Shown in pieces: positions 18,932-27,476 of a stretch of 27,930 nucleotides of DNA. A program made the translations under genes and the position numbers. The DNA lies in contig CADWAF010004198.1 in NCBI GenBank assembly GCA_902984215.1, positions 1-27,930 of the forward strand. Direction: 5' to 3'. Source of the DNA: Willaertia magna (lineage: Eukaryota > Heterolobosea > Eutetramitea > Acrasida > Naegleriidae). Numbering within the stretch: the first letter of the stretch is position 1; each line of letters opens with the position of its first letter. The notes beneath the pieces are model-generated. The model saw nothing but the letters and a program-made list of their open reading frames with translations, searched no databases and was not told where the DNA came from.

Positions 18932-21868
18932 TTATTGTATAGTTGACAACAATGCAATTCCCTTTTCAATTGCCAATTTTTCAGCTTCTTCAACTGTATT
19001 ACTTGTTGCTTCAGAAATAATTATAATTTCTTTATTTTCTTTATTTTCTATAAATATTTGTGTTTTAAATTTATCATTGTTATTATCATTTTCAACGTTA
19101 TTTGCAATAGTTTTATATTGTGGTACACATTTATATTTATTTTGTACTAAATGTTGTAATTCAATTTTAATTGGTGAAGTTATTGTAAATGGATTAATAT
19201 TTTCTTTTATAATATTTTTAATAATAAATTCATAAATAAATTTCTCTTTACAAATATCATGTCTTTTTAAATAATAATTATTTAATAATTCATCTTTGTC
19301 ACCAAAAATATTACTACAGTCTTCATAATAAGTATAAAACTCAAAATTATTATCAACATAAATTGCACCAATTAAAGAACAAAAACATTCATAATTTTTA
19401 AAATAAATTAATCCATTATTATTATTACTCTCATTTTCATTATGACAGTTGACATTTGATGAATTAAATTTTATAAATCTTTCCAAATGTAATTCATTTT
19501 GTATATTTCTAAAAATAACATCATTTTTATTCATAATTAAATGTACCATTAATGTTAATTCTTTAGGTTCCGTATTTGGAAATGTTTTAAATAAATATTC
19601 AGAAATTAAAAACTTTAAAATAGCATTCCCTAAAGTTTTAAATTGTTCATTATTTATTTCATGAAAATTACCAATCTTAAAATTATCAACATTATTTTGT
19701 AAATTATTTGATTTTAAATTATTTCTTAATAATAATTTTTTATCTAAACTCTTTTTATAATAAGCATATCTTTTTTTATCATTTATATTTTCAATTTGTT
19801 TTAAGATTGGTAAAATATCAGTGTTTGTATTATTATAGGAATGATGGATTAATGCTTCTTTTAAAAGATTTATGTTTTTAAATTTATATTTAATTAAATT
19901 TTGTAAAGTATTTAGATCATTAATTTCATTTTCAGTATTTGTAAAGTAATTATCTACATTTCTTTCTAAATTTGTTAAATTTAATTCTTCAATATTATTT
20001 TGTAAAGTATTTAATTCCATTATTGTAATGTCATTACTTGTGTCTACAGTACTATTTATATCTTCTAAATTATCAGTATTAAATAATTCTAAAATTGGAA
20101 TATTTAAATATTTATAATTATAAATATTATTTGGTATAATATATTTTACAATAAATAAATAAATATCATTATAACTAAATTCTAAAAATAAACCACCAAT
20201 AATTGCTTCAAAAACATTGGAAATTAATTTTTTACAAAAATTAGCTTGATTTGATAATAAATAATTTTCTAAATTTAAATCTTTTACACAATTTGTAATA
20301 TAATCATTTTTAATAAAATGACTTATAACTTCCATCCAATCTCCTTTTTTAGAAATATCTTTTCTAAAATTTTTAATAATAAAATTAACTATTGTAAAGT
20401 TTACAATAGAATCACCAAAGAACTCAAACCTTTCATTCGAATATTTTTTTAAATTCTTTATAGAATATGATGTTAATGTAAATGCTATTCTTAAAAGGAA
20501 AGGATTTATATTATTAAAATTTTGTAAAGTGTTATTTTTAAATAAATTAATTTTATTTTTATAAAAATTTAATTGTTCTTCAATTTGTTTAAAACATTCA
20601 TTTTGATATTTTAATTGTAAAATAAAATCAATATCATATTCAAGAATGGAACATAATTCTGGAATTAAATAAATAAAATTATATTTATTGTAATGTTTTT
20701 TTTGTAAAGTATTATTTTGTAAACTATTTTCATCAGAATTATTTATAACTTTTTTTGATTGTTGTTGAATATTATGTTTTTCATTAAATATTTTAAATTT
20801 TCTATATTTTATAAAATTTTGTAAATTAAAATATTCACATTTAATTAAAGGTTGATTTAATTCTTCTTTAATTTTATAATTATATTTATTTTCATAATAT
20901 TCAATAAATGTTTGATGAGAATCCATTTGAAAATTTGGACATTTTGTAAAGTCAACATGTTCTATTAAATTATTTTAAAAATTATAAGAAATATAAAAAT
21001 ATAAAACTGTAAAAAACTTACTTAAAATATATAAAATATTATTATGATTTGCTCTAATAATTTTTGTATTATATTTTTGTGAAATATTTACAATTTTTTC
21101 TTTAATTATTTCATTATTTTTATTATTTTTAAATTCTAAAAATAATTCGTTTAATTCATCTAAAATTGAATTATTATTTACAAAAGAATTATTTTTTGTA
21201 AAATATTTAGAAAGTAAATCAAATGGTAAAGTAAAATCTGTATTATTTTCTATATTTGGTATTAATAATAAATCTTTATTAATTAATTCTTTATTTCCAA
21301 TTATATTATTTTGAATATATTCATTTACTTTTTGTAAAATATTTAATTCATTATTATTAATATTTAAATTTTTAATAAAATTAATTTTACAAGTAACTAA
21401 ATGATCTACTTTTTGTAAAAATGTAAATTCTGGAATTAATTCATTTAATTTTACAAAATTTTCATTACAATTATTTAATACTTGTATAATTAAAAATTCT
21501 TTTAAATTTAAATGTTCATCAATTTTAATTTTTTGTTTATTATTTAATAATATATTTTCTTCACTTTCCTTTTCTGTATTAAAACTATATTCATTGTAAT
21601 CATCAGTTTTAAATAGTAATCCAAAGTTTTGTGATAATTTTTGGTATTGTTTTTTAGATTTATTTTTTCCAATAACTGTTTTATTTATTTTATTATTATT
21701 ATTTTCTAATAGTGATTCATCATTCTCTTTTAATTGATATTCTGTAAATATTAAATTATAAATATTAATTAAAGTGTTATTATTTATTAATTCATCTTTT
21801 TCTAAAGATGAAAGCGATCCACCATCGGCAGTATTTCCTAATAATATTTGATCATTGTTGTTGAACAT
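18932..21868 (-). CDS. Helicase-less Dicer: PAZ, two RNase III domains and a dsRBD, two exons
   Basis: Exon 1 is 21022-21868 and exon 2 is 18932-20961, with a 60-nt intron 20962-21021 (GTAAGT donor, AATAG acceptor, phase 1); the product has 958 residues. Across the joint the reading ILYILKHVDFTKCPNF continues a PAZ domain, preceded by ANHNN and followed by FIEYYENKYNYKIKEELNQP, a pattern typical of Dicer PAZ (HN, YxV, YYxxxY, QPL). RNase IIIa (about 435-550) has ERFEFFGDS with Glu462 and Asp466; the second metal motif reads ISNVFE, so Asn531 replaces Asp while Glu534 stays. RNase IIIb (about 637-835) reads EQFKTLGN and YECFCSLIG, so Lys724, Asn728, Glu807 and Cys810 replace the four ligands. 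A dsRNA-binding domain ends the protein (about 875-958, ending EEAEKLAIEKGIALLSTI). There is no helicase domain, as in Giardia Dicer. Dicers cut dsRNA into small RNAs for Argonaute. Confidence 0.85.
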
Positions 21869-21962
21869 CCTAACAGGCTAATTATTATTTTTATTATTTT
21901 GTTATGAAAAATAGGCTTAAAAGTCTTGTTTTATTTTTTCTAAAAAGAAATGAAGGATTTAG

Positions 21963-22003
21963 AATTTAGGTTTATTACATGCAAGAATTCTTGCACCTAA
22001 ATT
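21963..22003. repeat. Nested inverted repeat upstream of Dicer
   Basis: The perfect 14-bp palindrome GCAAGAATTCTTGC (21981-21994) is enclosed by a 9-bp inverted repeat, AATTTAGGT (21963-21971) and ACCTAAATT (21995-22003), with a 9-base unpaired strand on one side. It sits about 95-135 bp upstream of the Dicer start codon. It could be a protein-binding site, a hairpin in the 5' leader of Dicer or in the 3' tail of the RCC1 gene transcript, or a remnant of a small mobile element. Confidence 0.7.
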
Positions 22004-22120
22004 TTAGAATTCTAAAATGCAATTAATTGTTGCTACAGTTTATAATTTGCACCACTTTAGAATTCTAAAATATTAATACAATTAGTAATAATAATTGTTA
22101 CTGCAGTTTATAATTTACAA
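22001..22120. repeat. Imperfect tandem duplication, each unit headed by a TTTAGAATTCTAAA palindrome
   Basis: An 18-bp perfect palindrome ATTTTAGAATTCTAAAAT lies at 22001-22018. Its 14-bp core recurs at 22056-22069. Each is followed by a related sequence: ATTGTTGCTACAGTTTATAA with ATTTGCA (about 22026-22051), and ATTGTTACTGCAGTTTATAA with ATTTACA (about 22093-22118). The second unit is longer owing to an AT-rich insertion. It fills the space between the RCC1 stop codon and the Dicer promoter. Confidence 0.75.
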
Positions 22121-22126
22121 TTATTA

Positions 22127-23404
22127 TTATTCATCATGTAATATTATTATATCCAAATCATTAAAATAATAATTTAATAGTAATGCCTTTAAAGATTTTA
22201 AATAATTATTTAACCATCTAGATGTCATTAAAGTTCTAAATATTACATAAGAAGATAAAGTATTATAATTACATTGTGCAAACTCTATTTTATATCTATT
22301 AGTACCAATATGATTATAAATATATTCCTGTAAAGAAATACCATTGTCACATTTATCAAATAGAAATATAGGTTTACGAAAAACACTTGAATAAGATTCA
22401 TTCTTACTATTTATCCCTAATTGACCATATTGATTCATTCCAATAGTAAATATTTGATTATCTAAAGTTGAAATTAATAAATGATCTGATCCAGCACTAA
22501 AATTATCAATTAGATAATTAGTAATTGGTAATTTTACTTCTTTTAAAGGAACAGATATTCCTAAACTAGATTCATTACATTGTCCATAAGAATTATATCC
22601 ACAAACAAATAATTGATTTCTTTTTGTTAGAAATACAGTAAAATACCATCCACATGTTGCTTTTAAAACATTTTTATCAAAAAAAGTTAATTTTGTTGGA
22701 ATATCAATTGAATCATTCTCTAATTGACCAAAAGCACGTTTTTCACCCCATATATAAACATCACCTAATTTTGTAATAAAAACAGATGAATTACCACCAC
22801 TTACAATAAAATCTAATGTATCTTTGTAATTTAAAATATCTTTATCAAAATTTAAATTAGCCATTGGTTTTCTATTTGATTCTCCACCAAGAATTATTTC
22901 ACCTAAACCATAAACATTATTTTGATAATCAATTAAAAAAGAATGTTGTCCACCAACTGATATACTTCTAATTTGTTTATTAATAAATACTTCATTATCT
23001 GTTAATGTTGTTGTTGTTGATGAAGATGATGCTATACACACAGCCGGTCCTCTAGAAAGCACTTGAAATACTTGTCCATTGTCTAATAAGAAAAGTGCTA
23101 AATTTTGTCCACTTTGAATGGTAATAACTTTATTACCTTGATTTTCACGTATTTTAGTAAAGAATGAATAAAGTGTAGGAATAGAATTATAACTACTAAG
23201 ATAAACATCTCCATTTTCTGTTAGAAACCAACTTGTTGAAAATTGTAAACTTATTTGAATTACTCCACCAGAGTTTGATCTTTTTAATACTTGTTCTTCT
23301 AATCTATTTAAATGTTCAAAAGCCATATGATCGGAAGATTCACCAAAACCTAAAAAACCAGATGAATTATAACCACAAGCAAATACACAAGAATGTAATT
23401 TCAT
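22127..23404 (-). CDS. RCC1-repeat (beta-propeller) protein
   Basis: This 425-residue protein is built of RCC1-type repeats, recognisable by recurring vxxWGxNxxGQLG-like strands: VFACGYNSSGFLGFG (near the N-terminus), NVYGLGEIILGG, DVYIWGEKRAFGQLEN, QLFVCGYNSYGQCNE and QIFTIGMNQYGQLGIN, each paired with an SVGGQHSFLI-like strand (for example SGGNSSVFIT, SAGSDHLLIS). At about 50-60 residues per repeat, this makes a roughly six- to seven-bladed propeller. The last ~75 residues are a separate helical segment without a motif I can name. RCC1-like propellers serve as Ran exchange factors, ubiquitin-ligase parts or scaffolds. With no diagnostic RCC1 loop or extra domain, I do not assign a target. 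Intronless; the ATG immediately precedes the first strand. The gene is divergent from the unrecognised gene starting about 50 bp away. Confidence 0.88.
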   Translation of the reverse strand: MKLHSCVFACGYNSSGFLGFGESSDHMAFEHLNRLEEQVLKRSNSGGVIQISLQFSTSWFLTENGDVYLSSYNSIPTLYSFFTKIRENQGNKVITIQSGQNLALFLLDNGQVFQVLSRGPAVCIASSSSTTTTLTDNEVFINKQIRSISVGGQHSFLIDYQNNVYGLGEIILGGESNRKPMANLNFDKDILNYKDTLDFIVSGGNSSVFITKLGDVYIWGEKRAFGQLENDSIDIPTKLTFFDKNVLKATCGWYFTVFLTKRNQLFVCGYNSYGQCNESSLGISVPLKEVKLPITNYLIDNFSAGSDHLLISTLDNQIFTIGMNQYGQLGINSKNESYSSVFRKPIFLFDKCDNGISLQEYIYNHIGTNRYKIEFAQCNYNTLSSYVIFRTLMTSRWLNNYLKSLKALLLNYYFNDLDIIILHDE

Positions 23405-23455
23405 CTTTTTATTTTTTTTTTGAATTATGGAATTGAAATAATTCTTTTAAAAATA

Positions 23456-24564
23456 ATGTTTGACAAATCAAAAGCCCCAAATCTATATCTGTTCAACAAA
23501 TCTCAATACCTTAGTGTGTTTTACAAAGCCAAGAGGTTTTGAATATTGGCAATTTAAAGAACAACAAATTAATTAAATTGATTAAATAATATATTAGTTT
23601 CTCAATGAAAACATAAAAGATTGCAAAGAAAGGATTTCTGGAATTTTGATGTCTTTAAAACAGAAAATAATAAAAATGAAAATACAAATATAGATAAAGA
23701 ATATTTATTAGAAATTATTTGTCGTGGATATTGTGCTATTGGAGAAAGTATTGTAACTGAATTTTTAGTAAAAATGTTTGAAACAAATATTCGTTATGAA
23801 TTTGAAAATGATTTTGTTTATTTTACAAAAATTACGAGTCTTATCGATTCTAAAAATTATTTAAATATTTATTGTTTTTCTTTATTATTTACAAATGATA
23901 TAAATACTATTCAGTCATTTAAAGATTTAACTACATTATCTACAGATGAGAATACTTTAATTGCAGATTCTTTATTTCCACATTGTAATACACAATCACT
24001 ACCATTTACTAAATTTGAAAAACGTTCAATCTTCATTTACTTTATTCTTTACAAAAATCAAACCACTAATAGACAATACAAATTATAAAATTAATCAAAA
24101 AGTTACTCGTAAAAAACGTAACAAAACAAAGAAAGAGAGTGAAGATACCTATTTTAAATCATGTATCTATATTAATACCATAAATTTACCTTATACTAAA
24201 GGTTCCACTAAAATAGTTGACAGTGCTTCAGAAGCTTTTCAACCTGATTTACCTTCTGGAATGAAAATGAAAGATGATGAAACATTTTATGGACAATTAA
24301 ATTGTAAAGAATTAAGTAAATTCTTTAGTGGTAGTTATTTACCTTAAACTGGTATGATTTATATATTTAGGAGTGCTGCTACATATAGCGATCAAATTAG
24401 AATGGAATACAGTTTATGAACAAGAATTTGATTTTGATAAAAGGAATGCAATGGAAGTAGTTGCTTCACATGTTTTCTATAAAAGAATAAAATCAGAAAG
24501 TAATATTGTAATGTTTGAGAATGAAAAGGATATCTTTTTAATGCATGCTTTTGATTATTTCTAA
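23456..24564 (+). CDS. Unrecognised multi-exon gene, about 298 aa
   Basis: Three open blocks in three frames are best read as one spliced gene. Proposed exons are 23456-23535, 23620-23984, 24073-24330 and 24371-24564, with introns of 84, 88 and 40 nt. All phases are consistent and the sum is 299 codons including the stop. The first exon starts at an ATG (MFDKSKAPNLYLFNKSQYLS) and joins to KRLQRKDFWNFDVFK. The first donor (GTTTTG) is weak. The second could instead be GTTCAA at 24024, giving a 49-nt intron. Seen in the protein are a hydrophobic helical part (LLEIICRGYCAIGESIVTEF), a basic stretch (VTRKKRNKTKKES), and an ending with ELSKFFSG joined to VLLHIAIKLEWN. I do not recognise a family, and see no signal peptide or clear membrane helix. 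The exon boundaries are the least certain in the window. Confidence 0.5.
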
Positions 24565-24659
24565 ACAAAATTTATTAAGGAAAGGGTGTTTTTCACAGCT
24601 TATTGGTAGTGACCAAGAGGATGAATAACAAGTTGATACTGAATTCGTTTAAGTAATTG

Positions 24660-25774
24660 TTAATTTTTCTTTGGAAAGGTAACATATTCTAATAGCTTTG
24701 GTATTTGTATCTCATTAATTAAATTTTGATAAATTTGATCATCTTTACAAAAGAAACCATGTAAAAAGGCTAAACTATTACAAGAAATACCTTTGTAATT
24801 TTCATTTCTTCTTGGAACGATTAATAACCATTGATTTGAAAAGAGTACATTATAACTTGGAAAACGTTTTGCACATAATGAGATACTATACATCTCTCCT
24901 TCCAAACATTCAACATTTAAGGTTGGTTCATTTTCTTGCATTTCTAATTTTCTTTCATCGTAGATATCTAATTCTTTTAACATTTCAATATAAATATTAT
25001 AGATTTTAGTAGCAATTTCTAATTCATCTTTACTTTCTTTAAAACAGTGACTAATAGAACGTATTTGATGTATAAAATTAAATTCATTAATAAATCTTAA
25101 ATCTTTTCCATATTTCTTAACATTTTCATCAAATAGTTTTGGCAAAGGGAATATTTCATCTTCTTTCCATTCTAAAGTTGTTTCATTTCTTTCTTTTCTA
25201 GGGATTAATTGTACATGTTTATGCGGTTGTGAACATCCACTAAATAATCCTCTATTGTAAAAACAAATAAATTGATCTATATCAAGTTGATTAAAAACAT
25301 TACAAGCTGCTTTAATATCATCAATATTAAGATGATCTGTTTGAGATTCAAATTCGTCTGTTATTATTAATAAATGTTCTGGAATGACCATAAACTTATT
25401 TAATAATAAAGAATGTTTTGGGGGAATAGATTGTACAAATAATGTTTGGTCTGTAGGACGGAAAGGATCTTTTGCAATTTTTGGTTTTTCTTCTTCTTTC
25501 CTTTGAATTTCAGTTTTATTGCTATCGCCATTAGCAGAAGAAGACTTTTCAACTTCTTGTTCCATTGTAGAAGGCTTTAGGAATGCACCTACAGCAATTC
25601 TTACATAATACTTTTTTACTTCTTTTACAAACGTTTTAAGTATTTCTTACTTACAGTTTGTTCTTCTTCATGAATTACTGTTTTAGTGTTAATCGGATGA
25701 AAAGTACCTAATTGTTTGGCCTTTGCAGCAACTTCATAAACCTTTCTGGATAATTGACTCATTATTTTTGACAT
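24660..25774 (-). CDS. Diadenosine tetraphosphate phosphorylase (ATP adenylyltransferase, APA1/APA2 type), two exons
   Basis: Exon 1 is 25651-25774 and exon 2 is 24660-25588, with a 62-nt intron (GTAAGA donor, TGTAG acceptor, phase 1); the product has 350 residues. Exon 1 supplies the N-terminal helix and TKTVIHEEEQ, followed after splicing by SAFLKPSTM. The diagnostic parts are LLLNKFMVIPEHLLIITDEF, the Asn-Arg-Gly loop NRGLFSGCSQPHKHVQLIPR with the HIT-superfamily HxHxQ nucleophile motif (His164, His166, Gln168), and a C-terminal domain with SYNVLFSNQWLLIVPR. The enzyme splits Ap4A with phosphate into ATP and ADP, controlling a stress-linked nucleotide. It is probably cytosolic. A Glu/Lys/Ser-rich insert (about 50-80) is species-specific. 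The exon 1 donor is a tandem GTAAGTAAG: using the upstream copy would put a stop four codons into exon 2. The start could also be Met5 (25762). Confidence 0.88.
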
Positions 25775-25974
25775 CTTCTGCACAATAAAAATAGAAAATT
25801 AATTCACTGTCTTAATTTTGTAAACAATATTAATATTACAATATATATTTTAATTACCTTACGTTTCAAAGAATTCTTTAATCAACTAGTTTCCCTGTCT
25901 GTCAAAAAGGATGAACGCACACTTCTATTCAATTAAATTTTTAAAACAATTCGAAAAATAAAAAAAATAAAAAA
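25775..25974. promoter_or_regulatory. Divergent promoter between the Ap4A phosphorylase and F-box/ClpS genes
   Basis: This 200-bp AT-rich spacer separates two divergent starts. An A-rich run (about 25958-25974) precedes the F-box gene ATG. I see no recognisable core promoter motif or RNA gene. Confidence 0.35.
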
Positions 25975-27262
25975 ATGGATGCATTAGCAACAACAGTAAT
26001 AAACACATCATCAAACCAACAATCACCACTTTCCACTCTTTCACACCAATCCGATATTTTATTAACAATCTTCAATTATCTACCATTAGAAGAACTATTA
26101 ACCTCCTTTTCATTAACCTGTAAAGATTGGAACCATTTAATCAATGAAACCTCACTTTTATGGCGTAATATCTGTATCAATGAATTAGGTTGGCCAATTA
26201 ATATAAATACAGATGAATATCTTTTTCAATTAGATGTACAATCAAAAATTGAATCAGGACAATTAGATTTACTTTCTTCACCATTACCTACAAGAAGATG
26301 ATTTAGAAGGTTATTTATATAAGGTTTTTAAAGGAAAGTTGATTGATTGTTTACATTTAGAAAGGGCTATTTTAGATACTCAACTTGTTTTAACAGAAAT
26401 TAAATGTGATAAATTATATTTAAAATTTATTAAAAATTTAGAAAAAATTCAAAGTAAATTTTTACCTTCTTTAGAAATTGAAGATAAAACAAGATATCAT
26501 GAAAAAATGTTAATTAAAAATAAATTTAGTTTTAAATTTACAAAAGATAATTTTGAAATAATGGAAGAATATTTAATTAAAAATATTAAAAATAATTATT
26601 CTTTATTTAGTGTATATTTATTAAATGATGCTTCACATAGTGTTACAGAAGTTGTATCACAATTAAAATTAGCATTTAATAATAATATTAGTTTTGAATT
26701 TTCTGATAAAATTATGTATAAAGCACATGCTAATGATGAAGCTATTTTATTAGAATCAAATAATTTAGAAAGAATTTTAGAAATTATTAAGATTTTAACT
26801 GCAATTGATTTACATTGTTTATTAACAATCTCAGAAATGGATGCTTTACAAATGATAAGAAAGAGATATGCAATTAATTTAGATTTATTAGATTTATATT
26901 ATGAATTTAAACCTGAACAAATGGAAATTAATTTTGATAAAGTTTTAGAAACTTGTGACAAGAAGGAAGATTTTGTTGTTGAATTATTTTCAGGGAATCA
27001 TACACCACAAGTGTTTGTACAATCTTTAATGTCAATATTTCCTTCTTTACAAGTTGAAGATTGTATTGGAATGTTATATACTATTTATTCTTATGGATCT
27101 GTTTATGTTGCCAAGGGAAGCTTTGATTTGTGTAAAGAGGTTGCTATAAAGTTAACCAAAGCATCATTTAATGTTGTAATTAAATCTGACAAACAAGCAA
27201 TGAGAGAAAGTGAAGAGAATGATAATGATGCCCAAGAAGAGGATGAAGATTTGGAACAATAA
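25975..27262 (+). CDS. F-box protein with two ClpS-like domains, candidate SCF N-degron receptor
   Basis: The N-terminus (about 22-70) is an F-box: SDILLTIFNYLPLEELLTSF, then TCKDWNHLI and SLLWRNICINELGW. The reading frame shifts by one between 26236 and 26300. A 31-nt GTACAA...TTAG intron (26236-26266) restores it, giving exons 25975-26235 and 26267-27262 and 418 residues; a sequencing error or a true frameshift is possible instead. Residues ~200-276 align with bacterial ClpS: SVYLLNDASHSVTEVVSQL matches the VNDDYTPMEFV segment, DKIMYKAHANDEAI matches LMLAVHYQGKAI, and HCLLTI matches PLLCTL. Asn207, Asp208 and His241 correspond to the ClpS pocket Asn34, Asp35 and His66. A second copy (~322-394, SGNHTPQVFVQSLMSIF, GMLYTIYSYGSVYV) keeps the fold but lacks Asn-Asp and His. 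The tail is acidic. ClpS folds bind bulky N-terminal residues; F-boxes bind Skp1. Confidence 0.78.
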
Positions 27263-27476
27263 ATTATTTCACTAATAAATGTATTTGCATAATGGTATCT
27301 TTCTTATCTTCTACTCAATAAAAGTTCATACATTTAGGGAAAGAGGTAACCAGAGAGAATTGTAGGGTAGTACAGTATTCTGTCACAATTTATTTGTCAC
27401 AAAACTCACTCTTTAATTTATTTAATTTACACTTTTTCTATTAATACAGTATCTCACAACTATTGATTACATTTGT

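Noticed and set aside
20975..21017. Separate small gene upstream of Dicer ending FYISYNF
   Set aside because: These last codons lie inside a GTAAGT...AATAG intron; splicing restores a PAZ motif, so the upstream ORF is the Dicer N-terminus.
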